Assembly: GCF_003597395.2 (NCBI RefSeq)
Contig: NC_133769.1
Location: 43,494,223-43,558,222 of the forward strand
Reading direction: 5' to 3'
Length of the DNA stretch: 64,000 nucleotides
Source: Chelonoidis abingdonii
Taxonomy: Eukaryota > Chordata > Testudines > Testudinidae
In this document: one piece after another, positions 47,580 to 57,560 of the stretch
How the letters are laid out: every line of letters begins with the position of its first letter
Numbering within the stretch: position 1 is the stretch's first letter
Position numbers and translations under genes: made by a program
The notes under the pieces: generated by a model
The model's input: the letters and a program-made list of their open reading frames with translations, nothing else
Told to the model about the DNA's origin: nothing
Database searches by the model: none

Positions 47580-48071
47580 CAGTGGTGCAAGTAGGGCAGT
47601 ACGGTAGGGTACGCTGTACCATATGATATTTATTACCGGAAAGACACAGGAGCAGAACATGGGGCCACCAGCAGTTCCTTCCATGCAGCTGTGTCTCCTG
47701 TCTGGGTCTGTACAGCTTCACCGAAGGACAGAGCTCGGCAGGGCTGGAGCTGGTACCAGTACAGCCGGGCTGGAGGAACTGCCAGCACAGGGCATTGGCT
47801 CCTGGGAGCACTGGCCCCACGTTCTGCTCCATTCGTCGCTGTGGTTCCAGAGAGCCCTGCAGTTCAGAAGTCTGTATCCAGCACATGAGGAGGACAGAGT
47901 CCTCCCACCCCAAACAACATGGAATGGGGAGGGGATGGGGAAGAGTCAGATGGGGGGGTCATGTGGGCAGGTCACATGCCCCCACTTTTGCTGGTGTCCC
48001 CCTTTGTGTCTCTCCCATGAGTCGACTATATGCAGTGTACCAATAGGAAATATATTCTACTTGCACCACAG
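47580..48071. mobile_element. hAT-type MITE (492 bp)
   Basis: The left end, CAGTGGTGCAAGTAG, pairs with the right end, CTACTTGCACCACAG. The flanks ATTAATCT (47572-47579) and GTTAATCT (48072-48079) match at 7 of 8 positions. The interior is GC-rich; the open frames 47623-48120 (plus) and 47913-47533 (minus) are by-products and show no domain. Confidence 0.82.
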
Positions 48072-50235
48072 GTTAATCTATATCTTTAAATATGTGTATC
48101 TATATGTAATACAAGTATAATAAAATACTAATAAGTTGTCTGGGAGAACAGAACTGAAATTACCCATATATTTTCATGCCATATCTATCGTTTCAACAGT
48201 GTACGTACTACATGGCACAAAATGTTGCACTAGGATATGAATAAAGACAGAGGAAACCAGACTTCCAAATGCCATCCACTAATTAACTCACCAGGGAAAT
48301 TGTTAGCCAGTCTCCTTTTCCAACCTGCAGCTGGGAAGTCTGACAACCAGCTGAAGAATCAAGATAAGGGGTCAAATTCCGTTCTCTGTTACACAAAGGT
48401 AAACCCAGAATGACTTCAGAATTATAGAATAAAAACATCCAAACAAAACAAAAGCCACTTCCTACCATTCTACAAAATGGAAATTACTCAGTGTATGAAT
48501 TATCCTTATTCAATAGATACATACTTTACAAATTTTCCAGGAAATATAATTAAAATCTTGACTAACTTCAGGGTCTGATCCAAAGCCCATTGAATTTGAT
48601 GAGAAAACTCGCATTGGAAGCCAAATTAGATTCGCTGCCTTTTATTATGTATTTTTAATGTTACTTGTTAATTCTTTTCAAATGTTTTTCTCATTATTTC
48701 ACTGACAGCTATCTGGCTATACAGACTGTGCCTCTGGAATTATTATGAAAGCTGAAGCAGGAAGAAATGTGCTGTATATTTGCTACATGAAAGCAAATAT
48801 ACTTGGGAGGGTGGGGGCAGCTGCATGCCAGGCACTAGATCAGTTCCAGCAATGTCGCTGCTAGCTCTGCTCTCAGGTGAAGTTCTTTTATATGTTCATT
48901 CTTTTTTTGGCTTCACTTCAAACAAAGAAATTGATTTGCAACTCATCTCTCTGATATAATAAATCTCATTCTGTGTGTGTGTGTGTCTTTTTTGTCTTAT
49001 TTTTCATCCCAAGACAATACTTTTAAACAAATTGATTAAAAACAACCAGCCCAATAAACAAAACCCTCCACCTTTCATGTGTACCTGGATCTATTTCACT
49101 CAGAGGGTGATCTACACTATTACTTGCAACTCTTTACAAAGTGCAAATATCTGTCTCTGAAAGAGCTTGTTGTGAGTTACAAGCATCAAGTTCTTGCATT
49201 TGAAACACAGAATACTAAGAAAGGGAGAAGAGGATAGGAATCAGTGATTCATTTTTCTTTTTAAAGTTTATCCTCTGTCAATCAAGTTAAATCAACCAGC
49301 ACAACTTTTAGTTCCAAAAATTACTAATAAATATTAACTATAGCCAAACATATTTTGTATAAAGGAATACTCAATGGGGTTAATTATGAGGAAAGACTTT
49401 GACAGCTGTTGGATAAACATGACACTTCACTCAACCTTTTTATATACCCTCCATACACAGAGGCACATAAGAGATTTTTCTACATTGACCTGCATATCAT
49501 ACTGCAGCTGAAAAGTCATCAGTTTGAGTCTTAATGCCATAATCACAGCAATTAGTGAACAGCTTCTGGATCTCAACACATTAGGCGAGGGTATGAGTCT
49601 CTGTAGACACAGTGAGAGGGAAAAATATTGCAGAAATCTAAAGCAATCCTGCAATGCTGATCCTACACATGTAGACAGATCAGCATCTGCAAATGACTCG
49701 GTTTCATAATCTGTAGCACAATCAATTAACTCTTGATGCCAAATCTAAGACACTGCAAACTAAAAGACGACCATGGAGCGGGAAAGACTTAAACTAAATA
49801 GAGTTGTAATTTTTTATAATCAGATAAAAAACAACACTTTTGGGACTACAGCCTCTGGGAAATTTAATAAAAGACTTGCTCTTGAATGACGAGACATATA
49901 GCAAGCATCAATAAGGCTATTCAGTGCTTTTCTTTAGATTTATGTTGCAATCAAGGGGTTAAGTTAATCATGAATTATTTTTGTCCCTTAAACGGCACTA
50001 GTTCAATTTACTTTTAGTTTGTGTAAAAGCCCAGCTGCACAATGGAATGCAACATTTAAAATAGGGACGGAAGGACACGTTTATTACCAGTGTAAGGTAC
50101 CTACAGCTTGTACTGTCCTGTACTGTATCGCTGCCACTTAGGATGATATGACAGTGCTATTCCAGCATGTTATCTCAAGCAAATGATCTCTTATAGGAGC
50201 AAATATATGTATTATAAATAAGATTTTTTTTCACA
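48072..50235. other. Unassigned non-coding stretch
   Basis: AT-rich. A MITE half (GTCAAATTCCGTTCTCTGTT, 48370-48420) and a short (TG)n run at 48973-48986 are the only features noted. Confidence 0.45.
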
Positions 50236-51358
50236 GTTATTTTTAGAAAAAGTCACAAACAGGTCACGGTCAATTAAAAAAATTCACAGAGCTTTGCTAC
50301 AAATAATCAGAGGCAGGCCTACGTACGGGGGAGAAATGGAGTCCCATAGGTGAGGGGACTGATAGGCCAAGCTCCAACTCCAGTGGCCGCAGTGAGGGGC
50401 GCAGCCACAGGAGGCACACAGCCCCTGCTCCAGAGCTTGCTCAGCTGCAGGACAGGGATGCGGGCCCCCTATTGCAGCCCCCACTAAGCCCGGCCACAAC
50501 GAGGCTGGGGAGGCACATGGCCCTGGAATGCCGCAATGGGGGGTGCATGGCCCCAGATGCAGCCACTGGCTGAAGCTGCAGGGCTGGGGCACATGGCTCT
50601 GGCAGCAGCCCCACCAAGCCCAGGATGTCACAGGGCTGGGGCACACAGCTCCTACCAAGCCCCCCACCAAGCCTAGGATGCAGCCGGTCTCGGGCAAATG
50701 ACCTGGCTGCAGCCTCACCAAGCACAGGACATCACAGGGCTGGGGTGCACAGTCCCCACCAAGCCCAGGATGTCATGGGGCTGGGGCACACAATCTGGCT
50801 GCAGTCCCACCAAGCCCAGGATGTCATAGGGCTGGGGCACACAACCTGGCTGCAGCCCCACCAAGCCCAGGATGTCATGGGGCTGGGGCACACAACCTGG
50901 CTGCAGCCCCACCAAGCCCAGGATGTCATGGGGCTGGCGCGCACAACCTGGCTGCAGCCCCACCAAGCCCAGGATGTCATGGGGCTGGGGCACACAGCCC
51001 CTGTCAAGCCTGGGACGCCGCAAGGCTGGGGTGCATGGTTCTCACCAAGCCCCCATCAAGCTCGGGATGCAGATGCCCCCAGAAGAAGCCACAAGTCTGA
51101 GGTGCATGGCCCCAGCTGTAGCCCCTGCCAAACCCCAAAGGACACGCGGCTGGGGTGCACGGTCCTGGCTGCAGTCCCTGGCCTGGCTGCAGGTCCCAGA
51201 GGAAACAGTAGGGCTTGGGGCTACAGGGCCCTCATTCCAGCCAGCCCTAGTTGCAGGGCAGGGGCACTGCTTCCTCTTCCTGTAGCCCTAGAAGTCACGG
51301 CAGTCTGGTAAAGTCACGGAATCCATGACTGCCATGACCTCTGTGACTAAATTGTAAC
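50236..51358. repeat. GC-rich dispersed repeat with terminal inverted words
   Basis: The right end (AGGTTACAATTTAGTCACAG on the complement) and the left end (GTTATTTTTAGAAAAAGTCA) share GTTA...TTTA...AGTCACA...AGGTCA. That suggests degraded inverted ends of a 1.1-kb element. The body is GC-rich in an AT-rich neighbourhood and consists of GGGCTGGGGCACA and AAGCCCAGGATG words. Family unknown; it resembles a GTCACGG-ended repeat I associate with turtle and crocodile DNA. Confidence 0.6.
50750..51005. repeat. 51-bp minisatellite, about five units
   Basis: Units of 51 bp start AAGCCCAGGATGTCATGGGG and end CTGCAGCCCCACC. There are four or five close copies and degraded units on both sides. Because 51 is 17 codons, frames stay open through the array on both strands: plus 50625-51311 (228 residues, with QAQDVMGLGHTTWLQPH repeated) and minus 51023-50715. 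I do not regard either as a real gene. Confidence 0.88.
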
Positions 51359-52460
51359 CTTAATTATAAATGCATTTAATAATAAACATAGATCATATTC
51401 CAGTTTATGAGCTTCTGGTAGCAATCCTGGATATAATAAGAGGCTAGATTCCCTTCTCCATCCCAGCCTTTCTGCACTACTCTGTTAACACCAAGAAGAT
51501 GGAGAACCACATAGCCATCTCCTAGAGACTATCCCCTCCTGCAGCACTCTGTCCCCAGCATATGGGGAGTGGCTGGGCAGCTACTGTGCTCTGCCTATTG
51601 CTCACTGGTGAACAGTCCCCTGAAGGCCATTACCATCTATCATAGGTTATTTCAACCCTAAAGCTGTTTTGATCTATTCCAGGACTGGCACAGAACCAGT
51701 CCCAGAATCAGGGAATGATAACTGGCTCCTCTGAGCCCCATGTTCTCTTTCCAGCTCTGTCTCTCCTGTGCCTAAAGTATACCGGGTGCAGCAGAGAATC
51801 TGGGCCAAGAAATGTGAAGCAAAGTGTCATGTAAATACTCAGAATTTTCCTCAGCTGTCATCTGACTGTTTCATAGCATAGCTGCTGTTTCAGCATCTGG
51901 ACAACACAAAAAGGTCTGGGTAATCTTTGATATCATTGATTTTTTTTTTCCTTCTGTGATTTCAAAGTGAGAATCATGGAATGGTCTTTGTGGATGAAAT
52001 CCAGGCTCCACTGAAGTCAGTGGGGCTACATTTCACAAACTAACTTTAGGAAGTGCTAGCATATTGCCTGCTAAGTCTTAGTATGGAAATTCTGGGACAG
52101 ATCCTCTTTCCATTGTGCGGCAATGCCAGTTTACACCAGCTGAGGATCTAGTGCTCTAATTCAAGTGAAGAGCAGAGTGTTGTTTGCATTGGCCATGACA
52201 AATATGTTCATATAATGATGCAAGTGGAGTTATGGTGGGTATGTCTATCTGAGTTGGACATTATACCCCCAGCTTCAGTATAGATATACTTGTGTCATTA
52301 GCAAAGAATGAAGTTGAATTGACTGGAGCCTCTCTATTTGATTCATGAATGGCTGGTAAAAACATTCATATAACTCAGTTGGGTGTATCCCTGCCTGTGG
52401 ATGTCTGCATAAGTCATGCAGTACCTGGTGGAGGTTTGTAGCCTGCCTCAGCATCACAGT
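51359..52460. other. Unassigned stretch, one MITE relic
   Basis: No gene was found. The part 52095-52150 (GGGACAGATCCTCTTTCCAT, 'TTTACACCAGCTGAGGATCT') is half of an inverted-repeat MITE also seen near 58975. Confidence 0.45.
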
Positions 52461-52722
52461 CAGGGGTGGCTCTAGGTATTTTGCTGCCCCAAGCATGGCA
52501 GGCAGGCTGCCTTCGGGGGCATACCTGTGGGAGGTTGTCTGGTTCCACGGCTTTGGCATACCCGCCGCTGAATTGCCACTGAAACCGTGGGACCGGTGGA
52601 CCTCCTGCAGGCAAGCCACCGAAGGCAGCCTGCCTTTCCCCCTCACAGCGACCAGCAGGGTGCCCCCCGCAGCTTGCCACCCCAGGCACACGCTTGGCAT
52701 GCTGGTGCCTGGAGCCGCCCCG
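52461..52722. mobile_element. hAT MITE with perfect 8-bp duplication
   Basis: The left end, CAGGGGTGGCTC, pairs with the right end, GAGCCGCCCCG, which has lost one base. ATCACAGT flanks both sides (52453-52460 and 52723-52730). The 262-bp body is GC-rich and partly palindromic. Open frames through it are chance. Confidence 0.9.
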
Positions 52723-52730
52723 ATCACAGT

Positions 52731-53417
52731 GTGAGAGGGAGTTCAGACTGGAGGGCTCAGCTGTACCCTAGTTCCAGGTTGCAACCCAGGGAACCTTTCA
52801 TAAATACTAACCTCTGTGCAGGCAACAAAGTTAAGAGGAAAATGCTTGTGCAATTTCAACTGGGTAGCAAGATCTTCTGCAATATGATTCTTTTGGGTGA
52901 ATTGGACTCAAACACACCCATTACAAATAGCAGGCACACTCCAATCATGTATAATAAGAGCCTAATGCAGCCTGCAGGAAAATATGATTCATAATAACTA
53001 ATCTGAAACATAACAGATGGTACCAACTACATTTTGTAGTGGTGGATGATAAGTACCCCAGTCCCCTCTTGGGGAATTCAGCCATGGATCTGATCAAGGT
53101 GCAGCATCTCAATTTTATGAGTGCCATGCAAGAAGCTAAAGGGAGTGATAGGATATAGATATGCAGACCTGCCTGTAAAGGCCTATATTTTAAGAACTTA
53201 AGTGTATTTTTATCACTTGCTAATTATAAAGGTATAAAACAAAGAATCAAAACAACAAGTCCACCTGTGTATGGGCTCTCTCTCACTAGGACAGTCTGAG
53301 GCCTCGCTCTTTGGCTAAGGCCTTTGGCTAAGCAGTAGGGGTAGCCATAAGTTGGGAAGCAAAGAGTCACATTCTCACATCCCACACCAGTCACATTGAA
53401 ATAAGATGGTATTGGGC
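52731..53417. other. Unassigned non-coding stretch
   Basis: No gene or repeat was recognised. Confidence 0.45.
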
Positions 53418-53940
53418 TGTTAGGAAGATGATCCTGTCCTGATAGTTTCCATCACCACCCGATAAAGAAACAGATCTTAAGATGGTAACTTAGTCTGGTA
53501 GCATCCTGTATGACAAAAAATCACTTATCAAAGGTTGTGGTTGTGAAACTCTCATTTCTGTATTATTTTATCTTCATACCCCCCACTTTTCTATTGTTAA
53601 TCTCTCTGGTTCTCTAATTGGTTCTGTCTTCTGTATAATTAATTTTGCTGGGTGTAAGTTAATTAAGGTAGTGGGATATAATTGGTTAGAGAATTATGCT
53701 ACAATATGTTTGGATTGGTTAGACAGATTTCAGTATAATGATTGGTTAAGGTATAGCTGAGAATATTACTATATAAACTGGAGTCAAAAGAAAGTGGGTC
53801 AGAAAATTGGACTCATGCTTGCTGGAAATTAACCCCAGTAAACATTGCATTGTCTGCACTTTGGACTTCTAGTCTTTTGCTGCTTGCTCTCTGCGTGACA
53901 AGAACCAGGGAAGTGGGAGGATGGAGGGAGGCCCTCTAAA
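53418..53940 (+). mobile_element. ERV-type LTR (approximate ends)
   Basis: A TATATAAA box at 53770-53777 is followed by 'CCCCAGTAAACATTG', an AGTAAA-type signal, and by 'GACTTCTAGTC...GCGTGACA'. Repeated 'GATTGGTTA' words lie upstream. This layout matches an LTR family I recall from turtles. The TGTTAGG at 53418 is a likely start. The right end near 53940 is approximate. No target duplication was confirmed. Confidence 0.6.
53770..53777 (+). promoter_or_regulatory. TATA box of LTR at 53.4 kb
   Basis: TATATAAA lies about 60 bp before the AGTAAA-type poly(A) signal. Confidence 0.55.
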
Positions 53941-54139
53941 AGGGGGAATCCCATGAGCAATGGAGACCACTTTAAAAGCATATGGGAATATTTTTAAATG
54001 GGTGCCTTGAAGGAAAGTAGCAACTGGAAGTAGACCCCTGTGTGGATCTTTCATACTTACTATGAAGGAAAATTCCAGTGGCATTACGTGATCCAGTATG
54101 CAAGAGTTCAAATGGTTTCAGAGTAGAGGTTTCATAGCA

Positions 54140-55410
54140 CCTGCAGAGGCCACTACAGCCTGGGTAAGCAGCATAGTATACAAACCATCAGGCAAATTAT
54201 GCATCTGCATAGAAAGAAAGCCATTGAACTGGCCATTAATAAGATAACTATCCGCTGCCCACAACTGATGTTTTGCCAGAACTTTCCAAACCCATAATCT
54301 TTATGGTCTGTGATGTGAAGAATGGATTTTGGCACATAAGACTGGATAAAGATTCCAGCACGTTGACCACCTTTGCAACACCATTTGGTTACTACAGATA
54401 TCTGCACGTGCTGATGGGCATAAGCCCAGTACCAGAGGTGTTCCAGAGAACACTCACCCAAGTGCTGGAAGGGCTGCTTGAGATGAAAGTAATTGCAGAT
54501 GATATCTTTGCTGTGGGTGAAGGGAGCAATGATAAACAAGCTGAATGAGACCATGAAAGAAAACTTAAAGAAAACTACACTCAGGAACAAGAAAATAAAA
54601 GTGAAACCAGAAAAAATGTGACTCAGACAGTGTAAAGTGATATACATTGGTTGTCTGCTTGTAGCAGAGTGACTGAAAGCAGATAATATATGGAGATATA
54701 CCTATACGATGGGAAGGGACTTTGAAAGATCATTGAGTCTAGTCTCCTGCATTTACTAAAAGGACCAAGTACTGATTTTGCCCCAGAGCCCTAAATGGCC
54801 CCCCTTAAGGATTGAACTCATAGCCCTGGGTTTAACAGGCCCATGCACAAACCACTAAGTTATCGCTCCTTGATAAGAGCCTAGATCCCAAATCCCAAAG
54901 TGATCAAGGCAGACAGAGACATGTCAGCTCCAATAGATGTGAAAGAGGTGCAGTGCTTCATAGGAACGATAAATTTTCAGTCCAAGTTCTGTCCACACCT
55001 GGCTGCAGTGGCAGAACCCATATGTCAGCTCACAAAGACAGGTGGGCAGGTCTCCCACAGCACACTGAAACAAATGATAATGGATGGTCTGTCCTGAAGT
55101 ACTACCACCAGGAAAGTCACTGACACTGCAGTGTGATGCATTGGAAAAAGAATTGGGGTAGCTCTTTTGCCGGAGCAGCCAGTCACTTATGTCAGCAAAG
55201 CCCTGCCAGAGACTGAACAGGGGCATTCCCAAACAAAAAAATAGCTTCTGGCTATGATATTTGGAATGGATAAATTCCATCAATATACCTGTGGCCACTC
55301 ACTATATTACAATCAGTACAATCAAACCATAAACCCCTAGAGACAATTATGACAAAGCCCCTTCTTAGTGCTCCTGTGATGCGGTATACAAACCCCAAGC
55401 TAAAGAACAA
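54140..55410 (+). pseudogene. Ty3/gypsy pol remnant (RT-RNase H)
   Basis: The reverse transcriptase starts near 54150 (WVSSIVYKPSGKLCICIE). After a frameshift it continues in 54273-54548: VCDVKNGFWHIRLD, then FATPFGYYRYLHV, and the catalytic box VIADDI at 54489-54506, the equivalent of YADD. A Cry-type SINE splits it at 54689-54869. The connection domain follows (VKEVQCFIGTINFQSKFCPH at about 54940-55000). RNase H traces come next, with a QCDA motif at 55129-55140, PVTYVSKALPETE and an NPLET-like piece. Integrase was not seen. Several frameshifts and stops make it inactive. The style is close to Gmr1-like gypsy, but I cannot assign the clade firmly. Confidence 0.83.
54689..54869 (-). repeat. 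Cry-type turtle tRNA SINE
   Basis: On the minus strand the head starts at 54869. It shows an A-box-like 'AACTTAGTGGTTTGTGC' and a B-box-like 'GAGTTCAATCC'. A 'GGGGGCCATTTAGGGCTCTG' body follows, then a CR1-like tail (GACTAGACTCAATGATCTTT, 'AGTCCCTTCCCATC'). The combination matches the cryptodiran Pol III SINE (Cry family). It is inserted in the gypsy pol remnant and is therefore younger than it. Confidence 0.82.
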
Positions 55411-55995
55411 ATGGTTATGAAGCTGCTCTGGGCCAGGTGGCCCCACCTCACTGCCCCTGCAAAGCCTCCATAAGCTGGAAGAGAAGTTTAAAAAGGGAAG
55501 CAGAGTAGCTCAGTGGCAGGCAAATAATGAAGTGAGCTGACTTGCACTCTGGATTCCTGGGAACGAGCACCACAGTTGCTTTTGTGCCTGAGGCCAGGTG
55601 ATACCGAGCTAACCAAGCCTGCAAAGGAGGGACTGGTGACTTTTTGAAGAAGGTCAGCAACTTTTTTATTCACTTACATTCAATTATTTACTTTACCCTG
55701 GGACAAGAGAGGGCTCACTAATAATCCAGGAGACACAACACCCAGAGACAGCCTGCACAGAATGGAGATACAGAGAACTATCCAGAGGTCAACCCCACAG
55801 GAAGGGAGGAGAGTTTACAGAGAGATAGTTTGCTAGACTCAGTGACAAGGTGATAGAGACAGGTCACACCCAGTATAGTTGCCTGTTGAGGTGACCAAAT
55901 TGTCTCAATGACTACGTAACTGGCTGAGTTTGTGTTAAAGACAGGACTCCAGCTTAGCTATGTGCTAGCAAGTGCTGGCTGAAGGGACATGGGGT
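55411..55995. other. Unassigned stretch after gypsy pol
   Basis: No integrase or LTR was recognised. The part 55490-55630 (GTAGCTCAGTGGCAGGCAAA) faintly resembles a tRNA-like head. GGGT at 55992-55995 is the left target duplication of the next LTR. Confidence 0.4.
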
Positions 55996-56369
55996 TGTTG
56001 AGGCCACTAAGTGTCACTAAGCATTATTCTAAGTAATTTTAAAAGGTAAAGGCTATAAGAATATGGAGTTTTCCCTTAGGCCTCTCATGAGCAAGAGTCC
56101 GTCCATGTTAAACTCTAATTGACCTAGCAGGCCAATAAATAAACAAAAGGCCAGGTGTCCGCAGCCTTATCTGTTATAAGGCTGCTCAGACTGGTATGGA
56201 GCAGACATAATGAAGCCTGCATACTTTTGGTCAAGGGAGGGGAGATAATGGTTTACAAAGACAAGGTCGTAATTCACGCCAGCTTTAATCAACTGTTCAA
56301 TGTAACTCTACAAGGGGGAGAGGGAGGGGAAACGGGGGCTTGCTTGTCAGCGAGAAAAGGTCTCATGGA

Positions 56370-56375
56370 TATAAA
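56370..56375 (+). promoter_or_regulatory. TATA box of LTR at 56.0 kb
   Basis: TATAAA lies about 75 bp before the AATAAA signal. Confidence 0.6.
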
Positions 56376-56448
56376 GGAACAGACTGCTTGTTTTAGGTGT
56401 GCTGGATTTGAGGCATGTCAAGTCTCCCAGCACCACTTTGAGATCTCA

Positions 56449-56454
56449 AATAAA
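56449..56454 (+). promoter_or_regulatory. Poly(A) signal of LTR at 56.0 kb
   Basis: AATAAA lies about 105 bp before the LTR end. Confidence 0.6.
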
Positions 56455-56598
56455 CCTTGCTGATTTCTCCCACTCGGTGTGTTTATTGGAGCTGAAGCAC
56501 TCCGGGCAACGGACCACTACCACTGTTGTTCGCCTCAGCAGTCTATCTGCCCACAACAGGGTTAGGAGCCAGGTGTCAATTATTCATTTTTAATGTTT

Positions 56599-57159
56599 TG
56601 TGGCAAAGTGCCAGTACTGTTATGCTGGGTCTCACGCTTTCTGTTCTTTGAGGACAGTTCAGGGCACCATTGCTTGCCTCTGAATCACTATTTTAATTAC
56701 CCCACTATTGTCCTTGAGGAGGGGAGCGAGAGGGAGGGACCAGGGCCCACCCTCTTCTTCAGGTCCCCAACCAGGGGCCCTGAGGTTTGTGGTGAACCAT
56801 CTGAACTAGCAGTTCCTTCCCCTGGGCTGTTTCCCTCTCCTGCCCTTCAGCTTGTGAAGGGGTTTCTTGCCCTCCTTCTACATAAGCCAGGTGCCCCTTA
56901 CCTAGGGTTTTTTTGGATTTTTCAGCCCACCACAGTACTCCTCCAAACTTTCCTTTTGGCCTCTCTTCAAAATTGCTCTCTCTGCTCCAACTCCCACACT
57001 GTCTGACTGAAGCAGGGGGGTTTTATCACATGACTGACTGCTGGTGCTCTAATTGGCTTCAGGTGCTCTAGTTAATCTATAGCAAACCTTCCTCCCCTTG
57101 CAGGGAATAAGGCTCCCTGCTAACACTCTCCTGCTGCCCTCTGGCCATGCTGTATCACA
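56599..57159. mobile_element. Solo LTR with 4-bp duplication (second)
   Basis: It runs from TGTGGCAAAGTG to TGTATCACA. GTTT occurs on both sides (56595-56598 and 57160-57163). The interior is C/T-rich on the plus strand. No convincing TATA box sets the orientation. The 561-bp block resembles gypsy-type LTR sequence known to me from turtles. The open frame 56593-57006 is chance. Confidence 0.72.
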
Positions 57160-57254
57160 GTTTATATTAATTTTTTGTAAAATAGGGAAGATGTATCATG
57201 ATCAGTGGAAATGAAGTCAGGAGGCCAATGTTCCCGGTTTCCTTGGTGTCTTCC

Positions 57255-57385
57255 AGGGAATAAATGGAGTTAGCCTGGAAGCAACTCAGCCACATGGGCA
57301 GAACAGCCCACAGGCTTTAATAAAATTCCACTTCTTCAACTTAACCTGCATTTAGCTTCACTCTTTGTTAATGAAACAGGTATGT
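57255..57385. repeat. Dispersed repeat shared with 30.4 kb
   Basis: Partner of 30440-30575, with GCCTGGAAGCAACTCAGCCA, 'GGCTTTAATAAAATTCCACT' and 'TTAGCTTCACTCTTTG' in the same order and orientation. Family unknown. Confidence 0.6.
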
Positions 57386-57560
57386 CTACACGAGAGCTGG
57401 AGATGTCATTTCTGTCACAGGTAGACATACCCCCAATAGCTTTGACTGAGCTAACATAGAAGTGTAACAATGGCAGTGCAAGCACTGGGACAGGCTAGTT
57501 GCCACAACTACAGTCCTGTCTGAAACCTAGCTACATACGCAGTAGCTAGTCAGTCCTGCT
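57379..57560. mobile_element. MITE fragment ('GTATGTCTACAC' end)
   Basis: 'AGGTATGTCTACACGAGAGC' is the end of a DNA-transposon MITE common in turtles. The body ('GGTAGACATACCCCCAATAG', 'GCTAGTTGCCACAACTACAG') follows, and the second end is missing. Confidence 0.5.

Larger units (their letters stand above)
55996..56558 (+). mobile_element. Solo LTR with 4-bp duplication
   Basis: It begins TGTTGAGGCC and ends CCCACAACA, with perfect TGTTG/CAACA ends. GGGT flanks both sides (55992-55995 and 56559-56562). TATAAA at 56370-56375 and AATAAA at 56449-56454 are spaced as in an ERV LTR. A 4-bp duplication suits ERV1-type or gypsy elements. Length 563 bp; no internal region. Confidence 0.85.

Noticed and set aside
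47623..48120. 165-residue plus frame
   Set aside because: It sits mostly inside the MITE 47580-48071 and runs past its end; no domain.
50625..51311. 228-residue plus-strand frame as a repeat-protein gene
   Set aside because: It is produced by a 51-bp tandem array open on both strands, with no start context, splice sites or conserved domain.
54861..54869. A tRNA gene at the SINE head
   Set aside because: The A- and B-box-like parts belong to a tRNA-derived SINE with a CR1-like tail; no intact cloverleaf is expected.
56149..56578. 11-bp direct repeats (GCCAGGTGTC) as a target duplication
   Set aside because: The LTR ends TGTTG/CAACA with GGGT duplication at 55996-56558 explain the element better; the 11-bp match does not abut TG...CA ends.
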